From the NCBI GenBank assembly GCA_018971625.1, contig JAGXAJ010000006.1, forward strand, positions 22,153-86,152: a stretch of 64,000 nt of DNA. The letters run 5' to 3'. The notes below the pieces were generated by a model. The model was given only the letters and a program-made list of their open reading frames with translations, had not been told where the DNA came from and searched no databases. Position numbers and translations under genes: made by a program. The stretch comes from Pseudomonadota bacterium (GTDB lineage Bacteria > Pseudomonadota > Alphaproteobacteria > Rhizobiales > Xanthobacteraceae). This document shows positions 1 to 8,290 of the stretch, piece by piece; positions within the stretch are counted from its first letter, which is position 1; each line of letters opens with the position of its first letter.

Positions 1-793
1 CCTTCATGTAGCGCAGCGACTTGTCGAGCGCCGACTGAGCGCCGCCGAGCGAACAGGCGGCAATATTGATGCGGCCGCCGTCGAGCCCCGCCATCGCGAT
101 CTTGAAGCCGATGCCTTCCTCGCCCAGCCGGTTGGCAACCGGCACGCGCGCATTCTCGAAAATCACGGCGCGGGTGGGCTGCGCGTTCCAACCCATCTTG
201 CGCTCATTGGCGCCGACCGAAAGCCCCGGCGTGTCGCCCTCCACGACCAGCGTCGAGATGCCCCCCGGGCCGTCGCCACCGGTCCGCACCATCACCACGT
301 AGAGGTCGCTCTCGCCCGCGCCGGAAATGAACTGTTTCTGGCCGTTGAGTACATAGTGGTCGCCGTCGCAGACCCCACGGGTACGCAGCGCCGCGGCGTC
401 CGAGCCAGAGCCCGGTTCGGTCAGGCAATAGCTTGCCAGTAGCTCCATGCTGCACAGCCTCGGCAGCCATTGATGGCGCTGGGCATCGTTGCCATAGGCA
501 TCGATCATCCAGGATGCCATGTTGTGGATCGAGATGAAGGCCGACACCGTCGGACAGCCCTGCGCCAAGGCTTCGAAGATCAGCGCCGCATCGAACCGCG
601 TCAGCGCCGAGCCGCCGACGTCGTCGCGGATGTAGATGCCGCCGATGCCCAGCCGGGCCGCCTCGCGCATCACCTCGACCGGAAAATGCTTCTCCTCGTC
701 CCAGCGAACCGCGTGTGGCGCGATCTTCCTGGCCGCGAAATCCCGCGCCATGTCGCGAACCGCTAGCTGGTCCTCGCTGAGGGCGAATTGCAT
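1..793 (-). CDS. Acyl-CoA dehydrogenase (isobutyryl-CoA dehydrogenase-like), C-terminus cut by window edge
   Basis: Reading the minus strand from ATG at 793 gives 264 codons that run off the left edge. The protein starts [20 protein letters not shown] and contains the family signatures [12 protein letters not shown] (FAD/substrate-binding segment) and [20 protein letters not shown] (start of the C-terminal helical domain). These flavoproteins oxidise acyl-CoA thioesters to enoyl-CoA and pass electrons to ETF. The next gene upstream on the same strand is mmsA, which in valine degradation acts a few steps after isobutyryl-CoA dehydrogenase, so that substrate is the best guess. The substrate itself is inferred from context. 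The catalytic Glu would lie beyond the window. Confidence 0.88.
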   Translation of the reverse strand, partial: MQFALSEDQLAVRDMARDFAARKIAPHAVRWDEEKHFPVEVMREAARLGIGGIYIRDDVGGSALTRFDAALIFEALAQGCPTVSAFISIHNMASWMIDAYGNDAQRHQWLPRLCSMELLASYCLTEPGSGSDAAALRTRGVCDGDHYVLNGQKQFISGAGESDLYVVMVRTGGDGPGGISTLVVEGDTPGLSVGANERKMGWNAQPTRAVIFENARVPVANRLGEEGIGFKIAMAGLDGGRINIAACSLGGAQSALDKSLRYMK

Positions 794-807
794 GGAGCGG
801 CAGCCTT

Positions 808-921
808 TACGATTCTCGCATCATCTTAGCGGAAAACCGGCGCCCACTTTTCCTGATCATGCGGTACGATTCTCGCATGATCTTAACGGAAAACCGGTGC
901 CCACTTTTCCTGATCATGCGA
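808..921. repeat. Tandem copies of a 57-bp interspersed palindromic element
   Basis: Two 57-bp units (808-864 and 865-921) differ at only a few bases. Each holds the core GGAAAACCGGYGCCCACTTT followed by TCCTGATCATGCG. The second copy is bounded by inverted arms GATTCTCGCATGATC (868-882) and GATCATGCGAGAAT (from 912), so it can form a hairpin. The unit sits between the acyl-CoA dehydrogenase start and the mmsA stop codon, which it nearly touches. I recall this core as a dispersed intergenic element of Bradyrhizobium genomes; that attribution is from memory. Confidence 0.8.
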
Positions 922-924
922 GAA

Positions 925-2421
925 TTAGTTCATGATCGGCATGGAGAACTCCGCGCTCTCCTTGACGCCAGACGGCCAGCGCGCCGTCACCGTCTTGGTC
1001 TTGGTATAGAAGCGGACCGAATCCGGCCCATACTGGTTGAGATCGCCGAACCCGGAACGCTTCCAGCCGCCAAAGGTGTAGTAGGCCACCGGCACCGGGA
1101 TCGGCACGTTGATGCCGACCATGCCGACATTGACCCGCGCCGCAAAATCACGCGCCGCATCGCCGTCCCGGGTAAAGATTGCAACGCCGTTGCCATAGTC
1201 GTGATCGGACGGCAGCCGCAACGCCTCGTCGTAGTCCTTGGCGCGCACCACCGAAAGCACCGGACCGAAGATCTCTTCCTTGTAGATCCGCATGTCCTTC
1301 TTGACATGATCGAACAGGCAGCCGCCCATGTAGAAGCCGTTCTCATAGCCCTGCATCTTGAAGCCGCGGCCATCGACCGCGAGCGTCGCGCCTTCTTTGA
1401 TGCCGACCTCGACGTAGTCCTTGACCCGCTCCAGCGCGGCGCGGGTCACCAGCGGACCGAAATCGGCGGTCGGATCGGTCGACGGGCCGATCTTCAGGCT
1501 CTCGATCCGCGGAACGAGCTTCTCCATCAACCGGTCGGCGGTGGTCTTGCCGACGGGAACAGCGACCGACACCGCCATGCAGCGCTCACCCGCCGCACCG
1601 TATCCGGCACCGACCAGCGCATCGACGGTCTGGTCCATATCGGCGTCCGGCATGATGATCGCGTGATTTTTTGCGCCGCCAAAGCACTGCGCCCGCTTGC
1701 CGGTGGCCGCCGCCCGCTCATAAATATACTGGGCGATCGAGGACGAGCCGACAAAGCCAACGGCCTTGATGTCGCGATCGTCGAGAATGGCGTCCACCGC
1801 TTCCTTGTCGCCGTTGACCACGTTGAGGATGCCGGGCGGCAGGCCTGCCTCCAGCATCAATTCCGCAAGTCTCAACGGCACCCCGGGGTCACGCTCCGAC
1901 GGTTTGAGGATAAAGGCGTTGCCGCAGGTGATCGCGGGCGCGAATTTCCACATCGGAATCATCGCTGGAAAATTGAATGGCGTAATGCCGGCGACCACCC
2001 CGAGCGGTTGCCGCATCGAATAGACGTCGATGCCCGGGCCGGCGCCTTCGGTGTACTCGCCCTTCATCATCTGCGGAATGCCGAGCGCGAACTCCACGAC
2101 CTCGACGCCGCGCAGGATGTCGCCGCGCGCGTCCGGAATGGTCTTGCCCTGCTCGCGCGCCAGCATTTCGGCAAGCGCCTGGTTGTCGCGGGCAACCAGT
2201 TCCAGAAACTTCATGAGGACGCGAACCAGGCGCTGCGGATTGGTCATGCCCCATTCCGGCTGCGCGGCCAGAGCGTTCTCGACGGCGGCCCGAACCTCGG
2301 CCCTGGACGCGAGCGCCACCTTGGCCTGGATCTCGCCGGTCATCGGTTCGAAAACATCAGCGGTCCGTCCCGAGGTGCCGGTGACGTGTTTTCCGCCGAT
2401 AAAATGCCCGATTGAACGCAT
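925..2421 (-). CDS. mmsA: CoA-acylating methylmalonate-semialdehyde dehydrogenase
   Basis: A 498-residue aldehyde dehydrogenase superfamily protein that converts methylmalonate semialdehyde (or malonate semialdehyde) plus CoA and NAD to propionyl-CoA (or acetyl-CoA) in valine and inositol catabolism. Visible motifs are the cofactor-binding ITPFNFPAMIPMWKFAPA (about 146-163), the FVGSS turn (223-227) and the catalytic Cys281 in GERCMAVS. The length fits the family. The open frame extends 48 codons further upstream, but ATG at 2421 is preceded by GGGAGGAAC at good spacing and begins the conserved MRSIGHFIGGKHV N-terminus. The TetR gene upstream is a plausible regulator. Confidence 0.93.
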   Translation of the reverse strand: MRSIGHFIGGKHVTGTSGRTADVFEPMTGEIQAKVALASRAEVRAAVENALAAQPEWGMTNPQRLVRVLMKFLELVARDNQALAEMLAREQGKTIPDARGDILRGVEVVEFALGIPQMMKGEYTEGAGPGIDVYSMRQPLGVVAGITPFNFPAMIPMWKFAPAITCGNAFILKPSERDPGVPLRLAELMLEAGLPPGILNVVNGDKEAVDAILDDRDIKAVGFVGSSSIAQYIYERAAATGKRAQCFGGAKNHAIIMPDADMDQTVDALVGAGYGAAGERCMAVSVAVPVGKTTADRLMEKLVPRIESLKIGPSTDPTADFGPLVTRAALERVKDYVEVGIKEGATLAVDGRGFKMQGYENGFYMGGCLFDHVKKDMRIYKEEIFGPVLSVVRAKDYDEALRLPSDHDYGNGVAIFTRDGDAARDFAARVNVGMVGINVPIPVPVAYYTFGGWKRSGFGDLNQYGPDSVRFYTKTKTVTARWPSGVKESAEFSMPIMN

Positions 2422-2561
2422 GTGTTCCTCCCAGGCTTGAAGAGCCGTATTTGGCAGCATCTTGCAGTCTTTATAGCGTTTGGAAAGGTGCCTCGCCGCG
2501 CACTGGTCTTGCGAAAATGGATGAATACCCGCATGTCCGGGCATTCGACCAATGGCGTAGA

Positions 2562-3227
2562 TCAATAGCGCAGCGCCAATAGCCGTCGGCTCGTCAGCGC
2601 CGGACGGCGGCCTTTTTTGGACGCCGTATTCTTCGCCACTCGTTTCGAGGATGCCGCGCGACCCAGTGCGGCCTCACGCCCGGCATTGAGGATTTCCTCG
2701 GAAAATTCGCCATTGCCGGCGACGCGGGCCATCACCAGCGTTCCCATCATGGTTGCGATCACGGCCGCCGCCTGCTTGCGTGCCGCCTTGCGCGAAACAT
2801 CCGGAATTTGGGCGGCGAGCATATCGATCATCTGGTCCAGCTTGGCGGCAAAGGCCTTGCGGGTTTTGGGACTCTCGCGGGCAATTTCCGCCCCCAGCGC
2901 CGGGATCGCACAGCCATGACCGGGGTCGTCGCGATGCGCAGGCGTGAGATAGGAATCGACGATCGCCGCCATGCGCTGGTCCGGCGGCGTCTGTTCGGCG
3001 AGCTTGCGCCAGCGCTCGGTGGAGCGGTCCATCGCATGCACAAACGCCTCGATCACGAGCGCTTCCCGGGAATCGAAATGGGCATAGAAGCCGCCATGGG
3101 TGAGACCGGCATCCTTCATCAGGTCGGCGACGCCGATACCATGGGCGCCCTTTTCACGCAGCCGCACCGAAGCCCGTTTCACGATCCGAGCGTGGGTTTC
3201 GAGCTTGTGTTCCCTGGAATAGCGCAT
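2562..3227 (-). CDS. TetR/AcrR family transcriptional regulator
   Basis: A 221-residue protein with an N-terminal TetR helix-turn-helix: residues ~10-55 read RIVKRASVRLREKGAHGIGV then LMKDAGLTHGGFYAHFDSRE, the classic recognition-helix pattern. The C-terminal half is the variable ligand-binding domain. The tail after about residue 190 is Lys/Arg-rich (KRVAKNTASKKGRR) and may add DNA affinity. It lies 140 bp upstream of mmsA on the same strand, so it may control that gene and itself; ligand unknown. Confidence 0.88.
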   Translation of the reverse strand: MRYSREHKLETHARIVKRASVRLREKGAHGIGVADLMKDAGLTHGGFYAHFDSREALVIEAFVHAMDRSTERWRKLAEQTPPDQRMAAIVDSYLTPAHRDDPGHGCAIPALGAEIARESPKTRKAFAAKLDQMIDMLAAQIPDVSRKAARKQAAAVIATMMGTLVMARVAGNGEFSEEILNAGREAALGRAASSKRVAKNTASKKGRRPALTSRRLLALRY

Positions 3228-3472
3228 GGCGATCTCATAGAATGTTTGTAGTCATATAATGGCATCCATCAATACCAGCTAGCGCGGCAAAAAGCTTGCT
3301 CTATTTCGCGCGCCGAAGCGTCGCGGCGCCACGGTTATCGCCACCACCACGACGCACAGATCGGGCGGTGCGGCGCGGATCTTGACAAGATCGCACCTTG
3401 CCCGGGAAGTTGCGGCAATGCACGCCGGCGTGCGCAGGAACCAAAACAACATGGATATGCTGAACCTCCGTT

Positions 3473-3640
3473 GTGGCGTCGACCGCGACTTCCCGCGGCG
3501 TCGTCCGCCAGACGATCAGCGACGCCGGATCGCTCAACATTCTGGGCACGCCCGTCATCAATGACGTTCGCGAAGCGCTACGGATGCTGGCCGCAGATCA
3601 GGGATTCGCGTGCTGGTGCTCGCGGGCCAGAGCGAGCATC
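3473..3640 (+). pseudogene. N-terminal fragment of an enoyl-CoA hydratase/isomerase gene
   Basis: From GTG at 3473 the frame reads ...RQTISDAGSLNILGTPVIND followed by VREALRMLAADQG. About position 3600 a one-base change of frame is needed to continue as IRVLVLAGQSE, the strand/turn that precedes the oxyanion-hole segment in crotonases. The rest of the protein (about 200 residues) is absent; sequence passes directly into a transporter fragment. Assignment rests on the typical crotonase N-terminal pattern and is inferred, not searched. Confidence 0.6.
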
Positions 3641-4059
3641 TTCGATTTCTTCGGCACCATCGTCTCGGGCTGGCTGTCCGACCGCTACGACAATCGTTAT
3701 CTGCTGTTCTGGTATTACGGCCTGCGCGGTCTGTCGCTTGTGTCGCTGCCCTTCACCAATTTCTCGTTCTACGGCCTGTCGCTGTTGCGATGTTCTACGG
3801 CCTCGACTGGATCGCGACCGTACCGCCGACCGTGCGGCTGGCCACGCAGCGGTTCGGATCGGAACGCGCCAATCTGGTGTTCGGATGGATCTTTGCCGGC
3901 CATCAATTGGGCGCTGCCACCGCGGCGTTCGGCGCCGGTCTGTCGCGCACCTTGCTCGCGACCTATCTGCCCGCGTTCTTTGCCGCCGGCGCGCTCTGCA
4001 TCATCGCTTCGCTATTGGCGCTTGTGATTTCGCGGCAGCCGAGAGCGGCGGCGACGTAG
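3627..4059 (+). pseudogene. C-terminal fragment of an MFS transporter, frameshifted
   Basis: Two frames must be joined to read one protein: SIFDFFGTIVSGWLSDRYDN and the following helix to about 3785, then from about 3787 AMFYGLDWIATVPPTVRLAT ... VFGWIFAGHQLGAATAAFGA ... to the stop at 4057-4059. The GWLSDRYDNR element is the MFS cytoplasmic-loop motif. At most the last five or so helices remain; the N-terminal half is missing and replaced by the crotonase fragment. No start codon or ribosome site serves the second frame. This is a decayed gene end. Confidence 0.7.
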
Positions 4060-4071
4060 AGAGCACGAGAG

Positions 4072-4157
4072 CGAATGGCGAATAGGAAGTAACGAATAAA
4101 ATAAGGAGAGCTAAAAGCTTCTTTCTATTCGCTACTCGGCCTTACTATTCGCCTGGC
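4072..4157. repeat. Imperfect inverted repeat rich in GCGAATAG words
   Basis: The left arm holds GCGAATGGCGAATAGGAAG and the right arm, read on the other strand, holds GGCGAATAGTAAGG and GTAGCGAATAG. The element follows directly after the MFS pseudogene stop. It resembles simple interspersed palindromes seen between genes in related genomes. No coding potential is apparent here. Confidence 0.4.
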
Positions 4158-4501
4158 CTGATCGCCGTTGGCGTGACGATGGGTCAGGGTGCTGCCATTT
4201 TCCCGACGGATAAGTGTCACACTATTGGGCTGCCGGCGTAACAACCGCTTGTCTCGCCTTGTAAATCAGCCTTGCGCAGATTTCGAAGGATAACTTTCCG
4301 CGCAATGCGTGACTCGCGAATTCGTCACGCGCGAGTCAAAATGCCGCCTCATTACTATTCGATCTTTGCAGCGTCGATATTCGCTGAGTGGGGACTCATC
4401 AAAAGCGAATACTCGTCGTGGGGTATTCCGAGTAAAGCAGAACAGAGTCGTCATGCCTTCGCAGGTAATGATGATTTATGCCCAATTCTGGGGGGATAAA
4501 C

Positions 4502-4603
4502 ATGAAGCAAGCCACCAAGAGGGCTGCCTCGGAAGCGCTTGCGCAAATGCTTGCGATGACAGCCATGCTCGTCATCGCCAGCGTAATCTTCTACTGGCGG
4601 TGA
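4502..4603 (+). CDS. Candidate 33-residue single-helix membrane protein
   Basis: ATG at 4502 is preceded by a strong GGGGGGATAAAC ribosome site. The product begins MKQATKRAASEALAQ and ends in a hydrophobic helix MLVIASVIFYWR, giving a basic N-terminus and one membrane span. A clear Rho-independent terminator follows 40 bp downstream, so this looks like a short complete transcription unit between two pseudogenes. I do not recognise a family. Nothing but the start signal, hydrophobicity and terminator supports it. Confidence 0.5.
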   Translation: MKQATKRAASEALAQMLAMTAMLVIASVIFYWR

Positions 4604-4642
4604 TTACCGCGACCCGGACCGCCAATAGGAGATGCCAACGCG

Positions 4643-4692
4643 ACGAAGCAATCCGGTGCCTGTTCAGCGTCTCCGGATTGCTTCGTTTCCAT
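4643..4692 (+). terminator. Rho-independent terminator after the 33-residue ORF
   Basis: A perfect 14-bp stem (ACGAAGCAATCCGG at 4643-4656 with its complement at 4673-4686) encloses a 16-base loop and is followed by a short pyrimidine run, TTCCATTTCC. It would end transcription arriving from the left. Confidence 0.75.
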
Positions 4693-4858
4693 TTCCGACG
4701 ACGAAGCAGCAATTCGCTGGCATAATTTGACGCTCTTTTCGATTTGACGAAATAAGGCGTCAGGCAGCCAGCGAAGCGCTTAAACCGCGCGGTGATCTCG
4801 TCGGTCGCGAGATGTTGTCGCCATGGCAAAAAGAGCGGCCCTCGAACACCCACCATCG

Positions 4859-5609
4859 CTAATATGATTTCGGCAGGCCCAGCACCTTCTCGGCGATGAA
4901 GCTGAGAATGAGCTGTGGGCTGATCGGTGCGATGCGCGGGATCAGGGACTCCCGCAGATAACGCTCGACGTGGAACTCCCTGGCATAGCCAAAACCGCGA
5001 TGGGTCATCACCGCCTGCTCGCAGGCATGGAAGCCGGCTTCGGCAGCGAGATATTTCGCGGCATTGGCCGCCGGCCCGCACGGCAGGCCTTGATCGTATT
5101 GCCAGCCCGCGGACAGCACCGTCAACCAGGCGGCTTGCAGTTCCATCCAGTGGCCAGCGGACGTACTTGTCACCCTTTCAGGCCGCACGGATCTTGAGCT
5201 GCGTGGTGTTGAGGCCGGTGTTGGGTTCGGTCACCGCGAAGCAGGATTTGTCGCCGCCTGAAATGATCGGCGGCAGCATCCGCCGGCACTGCTCCGGCGT
5301 GCCGAACACCACTACCGGATTGAGCCCGAACACGTTCATATGCACCGCGGACGCGCCCGACATGCCCGCGCCGGATTCGGCGATAGTCCGCATCATGATC
5401 GCGGCATCGCTGATGCCGAGACCCGAGCCGCCATATTCCTCGGGGATGCAGATGCCGAGCCAGCCGGCATCGGCGAGCGCGCGGTGGAAGTCCGCCGGAA
5501 AACCACCCTCCTTGTCCTTTTTCAGCCAATAGGCATCATCGAACCGCGCGCAGATCTTGGCGACCGCATCGCGAATCGATTCCTGATTGGCCGACAGAGC
5601 AAAATCCAT
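4859..5609 (-). pseudogene. Acyl-CoA dehydrogenase with nonsense codon and internal deletion
   Basis: The minus strand from ATG at 5609 encodes a normal family N-terminus (MDFALSANQESIRDAVAKIC ... SCFAVTEPNTGLNTTQ). At 5178-5180 a TGA interrupts LKIRAA-stop-KGDKYV, where an Arg codon would be expected. Shortly after, near 5155, the frame changes and the text resumes at HWMELQAAWLTVLSAGWQYD, part of the C-terminal helical domain, running to the stop at 4859. Compared with about 380 residues for the family, roughly 130 middle residues are lost. MTHRGFGYA replaces the usual MTHGGFGYA. It sits 5 bp downstream of the CoA-transferase, so both were probably one operon. Confidence 0.85.
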
Positions 5610-5614
5610 CGGTG

Positions 5615-6823
5615 CTAGTCCTGCCCGCCCGGCGCCGTCCTGGTGACGCCTTCCTTCACCAATGCTGCGATCTCGTCTGCCGAAAAGCCGGCCTCTCGCA
5701 AAATCTCATCGCTGTGCTCGCTGAGAAGTGGCGCAAGCCGCTCGGGTTTCGCCGGCGTGTCGGACCACGTCGCGGAAACGCGCATGCTTCGGATCTTGCC
5801 TTCGGTTGGATGATCAACCACGGAAAAGAAATTGGTCGCTGTCAAATGCGGGTCGGTCAGGATGCTCTCGAGATCGTGCATCGGCAGCGTCGGAATATCC
5901 GCCTCGTTGAGCAAGTCGGTCCATTCCGCCGTCGTGCGCTCCAGCATCATCCGCGCCAGCTCGGCGTAGACCACGTCGATGTTCCCAGCGCGTCCTGCGA
6001 AGGTTGCAAACTTCGGATCGGCGCGCATGTCGTCGCGCCCGGTCGCTTTGATGAAATTGTCCCACTGCTTGTCGTTATAGACGATCACGCAGATATAGCC
6101 ATCGGCGGTCTTGTAGGGCCGGCGGTCCGGCGACAAATGCCGGGCGTAGCCACCCTTGTCGAGCGGCGGCTCATAGGTGAGACCACCCATGTGATCGCCC
6201 ATGACAAAACTCGACATGGTCTCCAGCATTGGAATGTCGACACGCTGGCCGCTGCCGCTGCGCTCGCGATGCACGAGACTTGCGAGGATCGCGCCGACCG
6301 CATGCGTTCCGACGATGCGATCAACCAGCGCATTGGGGACATAGCGCGGCGTACCGTCACCGCCGATCGCCATCAGATGCGCGAGACCCGAGCCGCCCTG
6401 GATCAGGTCGTCGTAAGCGGGCTTCGCGGCATAGGGCCCATCCTGGCCGAAACCGAACACACCGGCATAGATCAGGCGCGGATTGAGTTTCGACACCACG
6501 TCATAGCCGAGCTGCAGCCGCACCATCGCCTGCGGCCGCACGTTATAGATCAGCACGTCGGCCGATCTGATCAGCCGTAGCACGGCGTCGCGGCCCGCCG
6601 ACTTCTTCAGGTCAAGCGCGATACTGCGCTTGCTGCGATTGGTGTTGAGAAACAACGGGCCCATGCCGGGATGCCGGGTTGGCCCGATCTGCCGCGTGAC
6701 GTCACCCTCAAGGGTCTCGACCTTGAGGACGTCGGCCCCGTAGTCGCCGAGCATCTGGGTGGCATAGGGCCCCATCAGCACGGTCGTCATATCGATGACC
6801 TTGATGCCCTCCAGCGGTCCCAC
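5615..6823 (-). CDS. CaiB/BaiF family (class III) CoA-transferase
   Basis: A 402-residue class III CoA-transferase, which moves CoA between carboxylic acids through an aspartyl-CoA thioester. The N-terminal Rossmann part reads MGPLEGIKVIDMTTVLMGPY; the expected nucleophile is Asp138 in PAYDDLIQGGSG. Length matches the family (about 390-410). The GTG start at 6823 has GGGAGCG nine bases upstream. Its downstream partner is the broken acyl-CoA dehydrogenase, so the original pathway activated and then oxidised an organic acid; the acid is unknown. Confidence 0.9.
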   Translation of the reverse strand: MGPLEGIKVIDMTTVLMGPYATQMLGDYGADVLKVETLEGDVTRQIGPTRHPGMGPLFLNTNRSKRSIALDLKKSAGRDAVLRLIRSADVLIYNVRPQAMVRLQLGYDVVSKLNPRLIYAGVFGFGQDGPYAAKPAYDDLIQGGSGLAHLMAIGGDGTPRYVPNALVDRIVGTHAVGAILASLVHRERSGSGQRVDIPMLETMSSFVMGDHMGGLTYEPPLDKGGYARHLSPDRRPYKTADGYICVIVYNDKQWDNFIKATGRDDMRADPKFATFAGRAGNIDVVYAELARMMLERTTAEWTDLLNEADIPTLPMHDLESILTDPHLTATNFFSVVDHPTEGKIRSMRVSATWSDTPAKPERLAPLLSEHSDEILREAGFSADEIAALVKEGVTRTAPGGQD

Positions 6824-6963
6824 GGTTCATTCGCTCCCGGATACGAGATGTGGCGTTTCACGCGCGCCATTCTCACGCCAAGTAACGTCAGGGCACAAAC
6901 AAGATCAAGGGTTGCCGGCGTATGGCCGTATGCGGTGGCATGGCGCCGCTTCAACAAGCGTCA

Positions 6964-7051
6964 TCGTCCGCGAATGCGGACGATCCAGTATTCCAGAGCG
7001 CTTCGATCCACACCGACGTCACGGAATACTGGATACCCCGCCTTCGCGGGG
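6964..7051. repeat. Three-hairpin interspersed repeat element
   Basis: Three palindromes stand side by side: TCGTCCGC/GCGGACGA (6964-6982), ATCCAGTATTCC (6983-6994) with its complement at 7023-7034, and CCCCGCCTTCGCGGGG (7036-7051). The element lies in the gap between the CoA-transferase start and the thiolase stop. I recall the same ATCCAGTATTCC/GCCTTCGCGGG combination scattered between Bradyrhizobium genes. Confidence 0.75.
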
Positions 7052-7093
7052 TATGACGTCGTAACAGATCGGCCACGCCGCCTGAAAAGAGCG

Positions 7094-8269
7094 CTACTTC
7101 ATCGGCTCCAGCAGCGAGACATAATTGGCGACGGCCGCGCCGCCCATATTGAAGATGCCGCCGAGTTTGGCATTCTTGATCTGCATGCCCTCGGGCGCCT
7201 GACCGACAAGCTGCATCGCGCTCATCACGTGCATGGAGACGCCGGTGGCGCCGATCGGATGGCCCTTGGCCTTCAGGCCACCGGATGGATTGACCGGCAG
7301 CTTGCCGTCCTTCCGGGTCCAGCCTTCCTTGATGGCGCGAGCGCCCTGCCCGCGGGGCGTCAGACCCATCGCTTCGTATTCGATCAGTTCGGCCACCGTG
7401 AAGCAATCGTGGGTCTCGACAAAGGAAAGATCGGAAAGCTGCACGCCCGCCTTCTGCAGCGCCTGCTGCCATGCCACCGTGCAACCCTCGAACTGCAGGA
7501 TGTCGCGCTTCGACATCGGCAGGAAATCCTGGGCGTGAGCGGTGGCAACGAAATTGACCGCCTTGCCCATGTTCTTCGCGGTTTGCGAATCCGTCAACAC
7601 CAGCGCCGCGGCGCCATCGGACACCAGCGAGCAATCGGTACGTTTCAACGGCCCGGCGACGAACGGGTTCTTCTCGCTCTCGGCTCGGCAGAATTCGTAA
7701 CCGAAATCCTTGCGCAGCTGCGCATAGGGATTGGCGACGCCGTTCTTGTGGTTCTTGGCGGCGATCATGGCAAGCGCATCGGACTGGTCGCCATATTTCT
7801 GGAAATAGGACTGCGCGATCTTGCCGAACACGCCGGCGAAACCGCCGGGGGTGTCGCCATCCTCCGGGAGATACGACGCCTTCAGCAGGTTCTTGCCGAT
7901 TTCCGGTCCGGGCGTCCGGGTCATCTGCTCGACGCCGACCACCAGCACGATCTTTGCCGCCCCCGCCTCGATGGCGCGAATACCCTGATGCACCGCCGCC
8001 GATCCGGTCGCGCAGGCATTCTCCACGCGCGTCGCCGGCTTGAAGCGGAATTTCGGGTCGGCCTGCAACACCAGTGCAGCGGTAAAATCCTGGGCGGAGA
8101 AACCGCCGTTGAAATGGCCGAGCACGATTTCGTCGACATCGGCGGCGGAGATACCGGCGTCGGCCAGCACCTCATTGGCGACGCGGACCACGAGGCCCTC
8201 GACGGTCTCGGCGTCGAACTTGCCAAACGGCGTGTGCGCCCATCCAACGATGCTGACGGTCATGGTCAT
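7094..8269 (-). CDS. Thiolase family protein (acetyl-CoA acetyltransferase / SCP-x type)
   Basis: About 390 residues. The nucleophilic Cys86 lies in RVENACATGSAAVHQ, a His sits in VETHDCFTVAELIEY, and the C-terminal glycine loop reads GGLKAKGHPIGATG. The HDCF motif and the short N-terminus place it with SCP-2/SCP-x-type thiolases, which cleave or form beta-ketoacyl-CoA, rather than with the FadA type. Two ATG codons start the frame; the one at 8263 has better spacing from GGGAG than the one at 8269. The DenD-like dehydrogenase lies 21 bp upstream on the same strand. Substrate unknown. Confidence 0.88.
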   Translation of the reverse strand: MTMTVSIVGWAHTPFGKFDAETVEGLVVRVANEVLADAGISAADVDEIVLGHFNGGFSAQDFTAALVLQADPKFRFKPATRVENACATGSAAVHQGIRAIEAGAAKIVLVVGVEQMTRTPGPEIGKNLLKASYLPEDGDTPGGFAGVFGKIAQSYFQKYGDQSDALAMIAAKNHKNGVANPYAQLRKDFGYEFCRAESEKNPFVAGPLKRTDCSLVSDGAAALVLTDSQTAKNMGKAVNFVATAHAQDFLPMSKRDILQFEGCTVAWQQALQKAGVQLSDLSFVETHDCFTVAELIEYEAMGLTPRGQGARAIKEGWTRKDGKLPVNPSGGLKAKGHPIGATGVSMHVMSAMQLVGQAPEGMQIKNAKLGGIFNMGGAAVANYVSLLEPMK

Positions 8270-8290
8270 GCTCCCAATTGCGCAAACGGA

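Noticed and set aside
859..2415. A 518-codon plus-strand frame
   Set aside because: Antisense shadow of mmsA, whose motifs and ribosome site are unambiguous.
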